Assembly: GCF_008014745.1 (NCBI RefSeq)
Contig: NZ_VPFD01000015.1
Coordinates: 221,113 to 285,112, forward strand
Origin: Massilia arenae
GTDB lineage: Bacteria; Pseudomonadota; Gammaproteobacteria; Burkholderiales; Burkholderiaceae_D
Direction: 5' to 3'
Length of the DNA: 64,000 nucleotides
The notes beneath the pieces are model-generated. The model was not told the origin of the DNA and did not search any database. It saw only the letters and a list, made by a program, of their open reading frames with translations. The translations under genes and the position numbers were made by a program. Positions 44,000 through 52,651 of this stretch are shown in pieces. Positions within the stretch are counted from its first letter, which is position 1. Every line of letters starts with the position of its first letter.

Positions 44000-46807
44000 T
44001 CAAGAGACCGGCGCGATGCCGTCCCCCGCAGAAGCCGCGCCCGCCGCGCGCATCTCACATAGCTTCAGATCCCCAGGCTGCGGCAACCTCACTTCGGAGG
44101 ATGCTTTCTGCGGCCCGCCAAGTTCCTTCTTGCCGGCCTTGAATTCGACCTTGCCAGGAGCATGCACCTCGATATTGCCTCCTTCCAGGCGGATGCAAGC
44201 CCCCTGGGCAGTCAATAGCACGTGCTTCTTCGGTGCGCGCACCGTCACCGACTTGGTGATACTGGCCACCGTGACAGATTTGTCGGCAACGAACCGGCTC
44301 GCTCCGGATTGGCTTTGCACGTTCAGGCGACCACTAGCCGCATGAAACTTCATCCCCGTTTCCTGAAGCGGTCGCGCCTTGTCGTCCGCCTTGCCATAAC
44401 TGAACAGGCTGATACCCGCAGCAGCCATGACCGATATATCTTCCTGCGCGACGATCCCGACGTCTCCCCCCGCCGTCAACGCCCCCGTCTGTTCCGCTGC
44501 GAAGATGACATTCGCTGGTGTGACCGCGGCGATGCCTGCCGGACTCCAGAGCTGCAAGAGGGCTTCACCATAGGCGGTCGCGCGACTCGGATCTCCGGCG
44601 GCGGAACCGGATCTCCCAGCCGCAGTCGCAGCCAGAGCCTTGGAAGTCTCCCGCATCGCCGCCAGCGCCGGTAACGCATCCTGCGACGGTTCGCCAGAAA
44701 GCACCGCCTGGTGGTCACGGGCACGCTTGGCCAAATCTTGCTGCAGCTGACAACACTGCTCGACCTGCCCGCTTGCAGCCGAACTCAATTGATCGCGTGC
44801 GCCGTCCTGCATTCCGGCAGCCAGCAGCAGGCCGTCTCCGGCCCTTAATGCGGCAGCATGCGCGGTTTTGAGCTCGGCGCCGGCGCCAACCGTTTCCAGT
44901 CGCTGGTTGTCGGCTCGGTGCCGCAAGTGGCCAAGATTGAGCTCCGCCATGCCGTCATGCGCGCGCTGATGCCGCTGCAGGCCGAGACCGGACTGGCCCG
45001 GGCTGTCGTCGAACACCAGCTGGCTGTAGGCATCCGTGCCAAGCTGGCTGCCGCGCATCGCTTGCGACTTAAATCCTGACAATACCGCTGGATGCGCATG
45101 TCCGCCTTCCTCGCCAGCGAACCATGGCGCCGCGTTTCCGGTCGCAGCACCGCCTCCGCAATGCACCTGGTTGAGCTGGGCATCCTTCTGTCCGCTGCCG
45201 TTGTACAGGCTCGCAATGGCCACCGGCCGGTCGATATCCCCATCCAGGAAATCGATCAGGACCTCTTGCCCGACCCTTGGAACGAAGCTGGCTCCCCAGT
45301 TGCCGCCAGCTACCGGGGCCACCATCCTTACCCAGGTGCCCGCCATGTCGTTACCCGGCGCTCCCGTGTGCCCGTCGGGCGAGGGGTGCTCCAGGCGGCT
45401 GTGGCTGGCCATCCCGCGTTGCCAGTGAAACTGCACCTTGATGCGATGATCCCGATCGGTATGTACTACCGAACCCGGCGGGCCGACCACGATGGCCGTC
45501 TGCTGTCCCTGGACTGTTGGTCGTGGATGAAGCAGCTGGCCAAAACCATTCTTGTCACTCGTTCGATATGGAATGCTGGCCAGGATCGCTTCGACGCAAT
45601 TGCGATACAGTGGGCGCTCGACTTTCTGGGTGCCCGCGGCTTGCAGATCGCGGTCGGCGAGCAGCGCGCAGGCCGTAGGTCCGGCGCCGAGCAGGTCGGT
45701 GATCTCGCCAAGGAGCTCCGCCGGCAGGTTATTGTGCATCAGGTGAACAACACGGGTTGCAAGAAAGGTGCGCGCTTCATCGCCCTTCTCGCGATCGAAT
45801 ATCGCATGGCCGCGCAAGGTGAATGTCGTACCTGCCATCAGGGTGCGCACCGTGCCGGCGCAAACATGCACGACACGACGCGCCTGCAAGGCCTGCAACT
45901 GGACCTCGGCCAGGTGATTGCCTTGGGCGCGGCTCGAATACGCATATACCCCAGGCATATCGCGACTGCGAAGCGGCGGCCCTTCCACATTCCATTCGTC
46001 GGCGTTCACCGGCCGCGTCCGCGCCGCTCGATAGTCCCAGGTATCCAGGTCGATTGCATTGGTATGTATTTTCGCCTCGGTACGCCAACGATCGATGCTA
46101 TCGGCCTTCATTACCGCGCTAGGCCGTGTAAATTCCACGACGGCTTGCCTGTTGCGCCGGAATACGCCATTGTGGTCGCCGATGACCAACGTGTGCATTC
46201 CGTACGACTGGCTGCCAGGATTGCCTTCGTGCTCGAAGTAGTAGAACAGCCCCTCCTCGAGCATGAGACGCTCGACGAAGGCCAGGTCGCTCTCCTGATA
46301 CTGAGTAGTCAGGCTTCGTTTCGGGCAGGCGCCGCGCTCGATTACCTCGATTCTCCACGCAGGATCCAGTCGCCCCTTGCCCTGATATCCGCGGAATACG
46401 GTCTCGAGAATCTCGATGACGTCCATGTCCTGGAACACCCTGCTGTCGCGTCCAACTCCCATGAACGCGGTCCATGGCTCAACCGTCAACAGGTACCGCG
46501 CAAATCCTCCATCCGATCCCGCCAACTCGGCCGCCGTCACGTACCCATGAAAAGCGCGATGGCTGAAGCGTGATTCAGCGGTGAGCAATTGCAGCAGCGC
46601 TGGCTGTCCGAGCAGACTACGCAGTGATAACTGGGAGTCCGTCGACAGCGCATCGATCCTGAAGCGGAATCCGGCGCTGATCGCTTCCTCACCGCGCACG
46701 CATTCGGCCAGCAGTCCAGGGCCGGTAGGCGTGTGCAGCGCGAGCAGGCGGGTGTCTTGCGTGAAGCGAACGAGCGAGGCGAGCGCGACTTCCGCTGGTT
46801 TCAGCAT
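44000..46807 (-). CDS. vgrG: Type VI secretion tip protein VgrG with DUF2345 extension
   Basis: This 935-residue VgrG starts with an ATG preceded by GGAGGA. The gp27-like part covers about residues 20-380 (ESDLAFVERLMLEEGLFYYFEH), the gp5/OB-fold part about 430-540 (DRDHRIKVQFHWQRG, TWVRMVAPVAGGNWGASFVPRVGQEVLIDFLDGDIDRPV), and a C-terminal DUF2345 beta-prism needle from about 700 on (repeats such as KSVTVRAPKKHVLLTAQGACIRLEGGNIEVHAPG). It would form the spike that carries effectors out of the cell. No structural T6SS genes are in the window, so this is an orphan vgrG island served by an apparatus encoded elsewhere. Confidence 0.93.
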   Translation of the reverse strand: MLKPAEVALASLVRFTQDTRLLALHTPTGPGLLAECVRGEEAISAGFRFRIDALSTDSQLSLRSLLGQPALLQLLTAESRFSHRAFHGYVTAAELAGSDGGFARYLLTVEPWTAFMGVGRDSRVFQDMDVIEILETVFRGYQGKGRLDPAWRIEVIERGACPKRSLTTQYQESDLAFVERLMLEEGLFYYFEHEGNPGSQSYGMHTLVIGDHNGVFRRNRQAVVEFTRPSAVMKADSIDRWRTEAKIHTNAIDLDTWDYRAARTRPVNADEWNVEGPPLRSRDMPGVYAYSSRAQGNHLAEVQLQALQARRVVHVCAGTVRTLMAGTTFTLRGHAIFDREKGDEARTFLATRVVHLMHNNLPAELLGEITDLLGAGPTACALLADRDLQAAGTQKVERPLYRNCVEAILASIPYRTSDKNGFGQLLHPRPTVQGQQTAIVVGPPGSVVHTDRDHRIKVQFHWQRGMASHSRLEHPSPDGHTGAPGNDMAGTWVRMVAPVAGGNWGASFVPRVGQEVLIDFLDGDIDRPVAIASLYNGSGQKDAQLNQVHCGGGAATGNAAPWFAGEEGGHAHPAVLSGFKSQAMRGSQLGTDAYSQLVFDDSPGQSGLGLQRHQRAHDGMAELNLGHLRHRADNQRLETVGAGAELKTAHAAALRAGDGLLLAAGMQDGARDQLSSAASGQVEQCCQLQQDLAKRARDHQAVLSGEPSQDALPALAAMRETSKALAATAAGRSGSAAGDPSRATAYGEALLQLWSPAGIAAVTPANVIFAAEQTGALTAGGDVGIVAQEDISVMAAAGISLFSYGKADDKARPLQETGMKFHAASGRLNVQSQSGASRFVADKSVTVASITKSVTVRAPKKHVLLTAQGACIRLEGGNIEVHAPGKVEFKAGKKELGGPQKASSEVRLPQPGDLKLCEMRAAGAASAGDGIAPVS

Positions 46808-47026
46808 GTGTCCTCCGTGCAGCGCCCACCGACCGCGGACAATTTCCGATGTCTACATGTGGCGCGGGAAACATCGGGGATTACACGCGACATGCGAGTG
46901 GATGCTCTTGAGAAAACTCAGGCAATCACGGACAAGCTTTTTCACTCACACAACGGAAGTACCAAGCACTATCCAGCTTCGTGGATAATCATCGCCTATG
47001 CACAATCCGAGAATTCATCCTTACCC

Positions 47027-47914
47027 ATGAACCAGCTCCTGGCCATGCGCGCCTTCGTGCGCGTGATCGACACCGGCTCATTCAGCCGCGCCTCGGACCA
47101 GCTGAGCCTGCCTCGCTCCACGGTCAGCAAGCTGATCGGCGATCTCGAGGTCCACCTCGGCAACAAATTGATGCACCGGACGACGCGCACGGTGGCGGCG
47201 ACGGCTGAAGGCGCCGAGTACTACCAGCAAGCCACCCGCCTGCTCATCGAACTGGACGCGATGGACCACGCCATGCGCGGCCAGAAGCGCAAGCCGCGCG
47301 GCCATCTCCGGATCGATGCCCCGGCCTCGTTCGCGACTTCGCTCCTGATTCCTGCACTGCCCGCTTTTCACCGCGAATACCCGGACATCACCCTGGCGCT
47401 CGGCATCAGCGACCGCCCCGCGAATATCGTCGGCGAAGGCGTCGATTGCGTGATCCGCGCCGGCGAAGTGCATGAAATGTCGATGGTCGGCCGCAAGCTG
47501 CTCGACCTGCGCTACGGCACCTTCGCGTCGCCCGCCTATCTCGAACGGGCGGGAACACCACGCATACCCGCCGACCTCGAGCAGCACGTGCGCCTGGGAT
47601 ATTTTTTTGCAGCCACGACAAAGCCGAATCCGCTGGTCTTTGAGCGCGACGACGAGCGGTTGGAGATCGAGGCCAGCGAATTGTCCACCAACGACGGCAA
47701 CGGCCTGCTGGCATTGCTGCGGGCCGGCATGGGCATCGGCCAGCATTTCACGCGGATGGTGCAGCCTGCGATCGACGCCGGCGAGCTGCTGCCGATCCTG
47801 CAGGAGTGGAACCGTCCCGCCATGCCCTTCCACATCCTGTACCCGCCGAACCGCCACCAGAACACCCGGCTCACGGTGTTCGTCGACTGGCTGATCGACA
47901 CTTTCCGCGACTAG
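47027..47914 (+). CDS. LysR family transcriptional regulator
   Basis: This 295-residue regulator has an N-terminal winged helix (MRAFVRVIDTGSFSRASDQLSLPRSTVSKLIGDLEVHLG) and the periplasmic-binding-like effector domain (GHLRIDAPASFATSLLIPAL through GMGIGQHFTRM). The ATG at 47027 starts directly at the conserved LysR N-terminus. It is divergent from vgrG across 219 bp and converges on the RidA gene. The target genes are not evident. Confidence 0.9.
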   Translation: MNQLLAMRAFVRVIDTGSFSRASDQLSLPRSTVSKLIGDLEVHLGNKLMHRTTRTVAATAEGAEYYQQATRLLIELDAMDHAMRGQKRKPRGHLRIDAPASFATSLLIPALPAFHREYPDITLALGISDRPANIVGEGVDCVIRAGEVHEMSMVGRKLLDLRYGTFASPAYLERAGTPRIPADLEQHVRLGYFFAATTKPNPLVFERDDERLEIEASELSTNDGNGLLALLRAGMGIGQHFTRMVQPAIDAGELLPILQEWNRPAMPFHILYPPNRHQNTRLTVFVDWLIDTFRD

Positions 47915-47936
47915 CGCAGCCCCAGCGCCAGGATGA

Positions 47937-48338
47937 CTAGTCGATGATCGCGGTCACCCGGATCTCGATCCGCATGCCCGGAGCGCCAAGCTCCGCCACA
48001 CCCAGCTCGGTCCAGATCGGCGCCCGGTTCGGCATGTACTGGCGGAACAGCCTCGCCATCGTCTCGTTGGTCTCGGGAGGAAAACCACCCACGTGATAGG
48101 AGTTCACGTGGATCACGTGCTCCCAAGTCGCTCCGGCCGCCGCTAACACGCATTCGACATTCTTGAAAGCCAGTTCGATCTCATCCTCGAGCCGTTCCGG
48201 AAACTGCAGCTCGTCGGTCCAGCCACCCTGCCCCGAGATCTCTACGCGGTTGCCGACCTTTACTGCCTGCGAATAGCCTAACTTTTTATAAAACATCTCG
48301 CCGTAACCCGGGGTCACGAAGAATTCTGGTTTGTCCAT
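47937..48338 (-). CDS. RidA/YjgF family protein
   Basis: This is a 133-residue protein of the RidA-like fold, visible in VKVGNRVEISGQGGW, DEIELAFKNVECVLAAAGATWEHVIHVNSYHV and PNRAPIWTELGVAELGAPGMRIEIRVTAI. The Arg that binds the carboxylate in deaminase-type RidA proteins appears near the C-terminus (MRIEIRVTAI). It may hydrolyse reactive imines, but RidA subfamilies vary and I cannot place it further. Confidence 0.88.
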   Translation of the reverse strand: MDKPEFFVTPGYGEMFYKKLGYSQAVKVGNRVEISGQGGWTDELQFPERLEDEIELAFKNVECVLAAAGATWEHVIHVNSYHVGGFPPETNETMARLFRQYMPNRAPIWTELGVAELGAPGMRIEIRVTAIID

Positions 48339-48472
48339 GTTCCTGTCCTTTCAGTTCCTGAAGTGACGCCAGCTTAGCCGCTTCGCGCCTCCAGATACAG
48401 ACCGGTTCGCTGCCAACACCATCCATCCAGCTGCACAATCCTACCTAATTAGGCCCATGCAGCTGTCATACA

Positions 48473-48503
48473 TTGACATAAATAGATGAGAATCGTTATC
48501 ATT
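48473..48503 (+). promoter_or_regulatory. Fur-box promoter of the siderophore receptor gene
   Basis: TTGACA (48473-48478), 17 bp, TTATCA (48496-48501). GATGAGAATCGTTATCATT (48485-48503) matches the Fur consensus at most positions and covers the -10 box, so the gene should be shut off when iron is plentiful. Confidence 0.75.
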
Positions 48504-48589
48504 CGTAGTCGCATTCATTTGTCATAGGTAGACATGTGCTCTTCGAGCGCTGGTCCGCCACCCACTCATCGTTAAAAACAGGAAAAAAG

Positions 48590-50815
48590 ATGGAAAAGCA
48601 GGTCAGCGCCAACGGAAGCCGTAAATTGAAGACCCTGACGGTCTGTGTGGGCCTCGCGCTCCCGTTCATCGCTCAAGCGCAGTCCACCGAGAGCAACACC
48701 GCCGCCGGCACCACCTCGATGCCGCAAGTGCAGGTCCAGGCCCAGAAACTGGCCGACGACGTCGGCTCGTACACCATCGGCCGCACCCGCACCGCGACCC
48801 CGCTCGACATGTCGCTGCGCGACACCCCGCAATCGGTCTCGGTCATCACCCAGCAGCGTATCGAAGACCAGGGTCTGCTCACCATCACCGACGTGGTCAA
48901 CAACGTCACCGGCGTCTCGGTCAACCAGTACGAGACCCACCGCGGCAGCTTCACGGCGCGCGGCTTCGAAGTCACCAATCTGCAGATCGACAACATCCCG
49001 ACCACCTGGGACGCCGCCTGGAGCGCCGGCGAGGTGCTGGGCAGCCTGGCCCTGTACGACCGCGTCGAAGTGGTGCGCGGCGCAACCGGCCTGATGACCG
49101 GCGCCGGCACCCCATCGGCCGCGCTGAACCTGGTGCGCAAGCGCGCCTTCAGCAAGAAGCTGGCCGGTCGCATCGAAGCCACCGTCGGCCGCTGGGACAA
49201 GCGCCACATCATGGCCGACGTCTCGACCCCGCTGAACGAATCGGGCAGCGTGCGCGGCCGCTTCGTCGGCGAGTACGGCGAAGGCGACAGCTGGGTCAAG
49301 CACCTGGAAAACAAGGACCGCACGTTCTACGGCACGATCGAAGCCGACATCGGCCGCGACGGCACCTTCTCGGCTGGCTTCAGCCGCCAGAAGATGAGCC
49401 CGCGCGGCCCGATGTGGGGCGGCCTGCCATACCGCTACACCGATGGCTCGGTCATCCCTGAAGACCGCTCCCTGACCACCGGCACTCCATGGGCCGGCTA
49501 CGACAACCAGTACGACAACTTCTTTGCCGACTACGAGCACCGCTTCGACAACGGCTGGAACGTGCGCTTCACCTATACCGACGCCACCCGCGACGGCGAT
49601 TCGCGCCTGCTGTACCTGTCGGGCGTGCCGGATCGCGTGACCGGCGCCGGCATCGGCACCTTCGCCGGTTCCTACGTCATCCAGACCAAGCAGAAGGACT
49701 TCGGCATCCACGCCAGCGGCCCATTCTCGGCCTTCGGCCGCGAGCACCAGGCAGCCATCGGCTACCTGCATGCCAAGACCGACTTCATTTCGAACAACCG
49801 CCTCGCGCAATTCCCTGGCCTGCCCGAAGGCGTGGCGCCACCGGTCGACAACTTCAACAACTGGAACCCGGCCGCCTACCCGGTCCCGACCTGGGGCGCG
49901 CAAGCGCGTTATCAGGACAGCGAAACCACCCAGCAAGGCCTGTACGGTATGGCGCGCTTCTCGCTCACCGACCGCCTCAAGGCAATCGTCGGCGCGCGCG
50001 TGACCAAGTACGAGAAGGAAGGCGGCGGCGCGTGGGAAGCTCCGTACGAGATCAAGCACTCGAACGAGATCACGCCGTACGCCGGCCTGGTGTTCGACCT
50101 GAACGACACCTATTCGCTGTACGCCAGCCACACCAGCATCTTCCAACCGCAGAACCTGCGCGACCTGTCGAACAACCTGCTCGACCCGATCGAGGGCAAG
50201 GCAAGCGAGGCCGGCATCAAGGGCGAGTTCTTCGACCGCCGCGTGAATGCGTCGCTGGCCGTGTTCCACCTGAAGCAGGACAAGCTGGGCCAGGCCGCCG
50301 GCCGTATCGATCGTGACGGCCCAACCGGTCCGCTGCTCGAAGAGACCTACTACCGCGCTGCGGACGGCGCCACCAGCAAGGGCATCGAACTGGACGTCTC
50401 GGGCGAGATCATCTCCGGCCTGAACGCCAGCATCGGCTACGCGATCTTCCGCGCCAAGGATGAAACGGGCACCGACTTCAACTCGATCTTCCCACGCAAG
50501 ACCCTGCGTGCCTTCGCTTCCTACCGCCTGCCAGGCGCATGGAGCAAGCTCACCATCGGCGGCGGCGTCAACTGGGAAGGCAGCACCTATACGATCGACG
50601 GCACCGTGGCCCCTGGCATCGACGGCCGCATCGAACAGGATTCGTTCGCTCTGGTCAACCTGATGGCGCGCTACGACTTCACCAAGCAGCTGTCGGCCCA
50701 GCTGAACGTGAGCAACGCGACCGACGAGACCCACTTCGCGATGTTCTCGGCCTTCAACCAGCTCACCTATGGTGCGCCGCGCAACACCTCGCTGACCCTG
50801 CGTTACCGCTTCTGA
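48590..50815 (+). CDS. TonB-dependent siderophore receptor
   Basis: This 741-residue outer-membrane receptor has a signal peptide to about residue 30 (LPFIAQAQS). The plug shows TPLDMSLRDTPQSVSVITQQRIEDQGL, FTARGFEVTNLQIDNIP and YDRVEVVRGATGLMTGAGTPSAALNLVRKR, a pattern typical of ferric hydroxamate/catecholate receptors (FhuE/FpvA group); the barrel ends in LTLRYRF. The start at 48590 follows CAGGAAAAAAG. A Fur box lies about 90 bp upstream, and a strong hairpin follows the stop, so it is a single iron-regulated gene. The particular siderophore is unknown. Confidence 0.93.
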   Translation: MEKQVSANGSRKLKTLTVCVGLALPFIAQAQSTESNTAAGTTSMPQVQVQAQKLADDVGSYTIGRTRTATPLDMSLRDTPQSVSVITQQRIEDQGLLTITDVVNNVTGVSVNQYETHRGSFTARGFEVTNLQIDNIPTTWDAAWSAGEVLGSLALYDRVEVVRGATGLMTGAGTPSAALNLVRKRAFSKKLAGRIEATVGRWDKRHIMADVSTPLNESGSVRGRFVGEYGEGDSWVKHLENKDRTFYGTIEADIGRDGTFSAGFSRQKMSPRGPMWGGLPYRYTDGSVIPEDRSLTTGTPWAGYDNQYDNFFADYEHRFDNGWNVRFTYTDATRDGDSRLLYLSGVPDRVTGAGIGTFAGSYVIQTKQKDFGIHASGPFSAFGREHQAAIGYLHAKTDFISNNRLAQFPGLPEGVAPPVDNFNNWNPAAYPVPTWGAQARYQDSETTQQGLYGMARFSLTDRLKAIVGARVTKYEKEGGGAWEAPYEIKHSNEITPYAGLVFDLNDTYSLYASHTSIFQPQNLRDLSNNLLDPIEGKASEAGIKGEFFDRRVNASLAVFHLKQDKLGQAAGRIDRDGPTGPLLEETYYRAADGATSKGIELDVSGEIISGLNASIGYAIFRAKDETGTDFNSIFPRKTLRAFASYRLPGAWSKLTIGGGVNWEGSTYTIDGTVAPGIDGRIEQDSFALVNLMARYDFTKQLSAQLNVSNATDETHFAMFSAFNQLTYGAPRNTSLTLRYRF

Positions 50816-50836
50816 TGTCCTGAAGCGCTGACCCGG

Positions 50837-50870
50837 ACGGGGCGCCGCAGCGATGCGGCGCCCCGTTTGC
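50837..50870 (+). terminator. Terminator after the siderophore receptor
   Basis: ACGGGGCGCCGCA and TGCGGCGCCCCGT form a 13-bp stem with a GCGA tetraloop, followed by a broken T run (TTGCTTT). Confidence 0.75.
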
Positions 50871-50940
50871 TTTGGGCCTGCAACATCGATTTCTGCCAGC
50901 CGGTAGAATGAGGTCCAATTGTCACATCGGGAGCAAACAC

Positions 50941-52008
50941 ATGAAACGAACCGCACTGGTCGTCGGCGTCACCGGCATCGGCGGCAACCACGTCGCACGC
51001 GAACTATTGGCCGGTGGCTGGGACGTGGTCGGCCTGTCGCGCCGCGCGCCGCAAGACCTGCCCGCCGTGCGCCACGTGGCCGCCGACCTGCTCGACCCTG
51101 CAGCGCTGCGCGCCGCGCTGGCCGACGTCGAACCGACCCACGTCTTCATCACCACCTGGATGCGCCAGGACACCGAAGCCGAGAACATCCGCGTCAATGC
51201 CGCGCTGGTGCGCAACCTGCTCGACGCGCTGGCGCCCAAAAAGAGCGTGCGCCACGTCGCACTGGTGACCGGCCTGAAACACTACCTGGGTCCATTCGAA
51301 GCCTATGCCAGCTCCGGCACCCTGCCCGACACCCCGCTGCGCGAGAGCCAGCCGCGCCTGCCGCTCGAGAATTTCTATTATGCGCAGGAAGACGAGGTCT
51401 ATGCAGCGGCCGAGCGCGACCGCTTCACCTGGACCGTGCACCGTCCGCACACCGTGATCGGGCTAGCTGTCGGCAACGCGATGAACCTGGGCACCACCCT
51501 GGCCGTGTACGCGACCATCTGCAAGGAGACTGGTCGTCCGTTCCAGTTCCCGGGTTCCGCGGCGCAGTGGAACGGGCTGTCGGACGTCACCGATGCGCGC
51601 ATGCTGGCCAGGCAACTGGTATGGGCCGCCGATACCGACGCCGCGCGCAACGAGGCCTTCAATATCGTCAACGGCGACGTGTTCCGCTGGAGCTGGCTGT
51701 GGCCGAAACTGGCCGCCTTCTTCGGCGTGGAAGCGGCGGGCTTCAACGGCACCATCCAGCCATTGGAAGCTGCGATGGCGAGCGACCACGCGCTGTGGCG
51801 CGAGATCGCCGCGCGCCACGGCCTGGTCGAGGCCGACCTGGATCGCCTGGCCTCGCCATGGCATACCGACCTCGATCTGGGCCGCCCACTGGAAGTGATG
51901 ACCGACATGGCCAACAGCCGGCGCCTCGGCTTTACCGCTTACCAGGCCACCGACGATTCGTTCTACGACCTGTTCGCGCGCCTGCGCGAAGAACGCCTGA
52001 TCCCCTGA
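50941..52008 (+). CDS. PRISE-type SDR oxidoreductase (progesterone 5-beta-reductase/iridoid synthase-like)
   Basis: This 355-residue atypical extended SDR has the nucleotide motif VGVTGIGGNHVA at 8-19, then ITTWMRQDTEAENIRVN, VTGLKHYLGPFEAY, PRLPLENFYYAQEDEVYAAAE (with the catalytic Tyr) and WTVHRPHTVIG, all features of the PRISE family of enone 1,4-reductases. These reduce small alpha,beta-unsaturated ketones with NADPH. The bacterial substrate is unknown. It is cytoplasmic. It converges on the pqi operon. Confidence 0.85.
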   Translation: MKRTALVVGVTGIGGNHVARELLAGGWDVVGLSRRAPQDLPAVRHVAADLLDPAALRAALADVEPTHVFITTWMRQDTEAENIRVNAALVRNLLDALAPKKSVRHVALVTGLKHYLGPFEAYASSGTLPDTPLRESQPRLPLENFYYAQEDEVYAAAERDRFTWTVHRPHTVIGLAVGNAMNLGTTLAVYATICKETGRPFQFPGSAAQWNGLSDVTDARMLARQLVWAADTDAARNEAFNIVNGDVFRWSWLWPKLAAFFGVEAAGFNGTIQPLEAAMASDHALWREIAARHGLVEADLDRLASPWHTDLDLGRPLEVMTDMANSRRLGFTAYQATDDSFYDLFARLREERLIP

Positions 52009-52012
52009 TCGT

Positions 52013-52651
52013 TCAGCCGGCCGGACAGGCCGGCGCCTGCCCCTCGGCCTGGGCGCGCACCGCCTGCGCGATTGTGGCCGAGAGCTTGTCCAGCGCCGCC
52101 CGGTGGCCCGCCACCAGGGCGTCGTGGCCCATTCCCACCGGTTCCTGGAACACGGTGCGGCAGGTCTGCATCTGGCCGCCAGGCTGGCTGCCATCGAGTC
52201 GACGCACGCTCCACACCACATCGAGCAGCGCCATGCTCCCTGGACGCGACTCGAAACGCTGGACGTCGGCGCCGATCCGGTACAGCGTGCTGCCGTCCGG
52301 CGCCGCGCTGCGGTAGACGTCCACCCCACCCAGCCGGGCAGCGATCCCGAGCGACAGGCTGTTGCCGATCTCCTCGGCCAGCGGACCGGCCCAGCGGTGG
52401 TGCTCCTCGAGGTCGATCGTGCCTTCGCCGGTGCTGACCACCATCTGCGGACGGCGCAACTGGGCCGGCACGGTCACCGGCCGCATCTCGAAGTACAGCG
52501 GCGCGGCGCTGGCCGCCGCGGGCGTGGCCGTCGCCGGGCCGCCGCTCAGCGTGTAGAACCGGTCGACAGGCGTGCTGCTGCAGGCGCCCAGGACGGCGGC
52601 GAATGCCGTAGCGACCAGGGCGCGGCGAGGGAATGGGAACGACGTCATCAC
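52013..52651 (-). CDS. pqiC: PqiC-type outer-membrane lipoprotein
   Basis: This 212-residue lipoprotein of the ABC-type transport auxiliary (DUF330/PqiC) family has a lipobox LGAC ending at Cys24, followed by FYTLSGG, typical of PqiC. It is thought to dock PqiB to the outer membrane. Its start overlaps the pqiB stop by 4 bp. Third gene of the pqiABC operon. Confidence 0.92.
   Translation of the reverse strand: MMTSFPFPRRALVATAFAAVLGACSSTPVDRFYTLSGGPATATPAAASAAPLYFEMRPVTVPAQLRRPQMVVSTGEGTIDLEEHHRWAGPLAEEIGNSLSLGIAARLGGVDVYRSAAPDGSTLYRIGADVQRFESRPGSMALLDVVWSVRRLDGSQPGGQMQTCRTVFQEPVGMGHDALVAGHRAALDKLSATIAQAVRAQAEGQAPACPAG

Noticed and set aside
45092..46573. 493-codon plus-strand frame within vgrG
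   Set aside because: Antisense to the clear VgrG domains; no family likeness.
52015..52035. GCCGGCC-GGCCGGC hairpin as terminator between the PRISE gene and pqiC
   Set aside because: It lies inside the pqiC coding end, has no T run and is likely a by-product of GC-rich codons.
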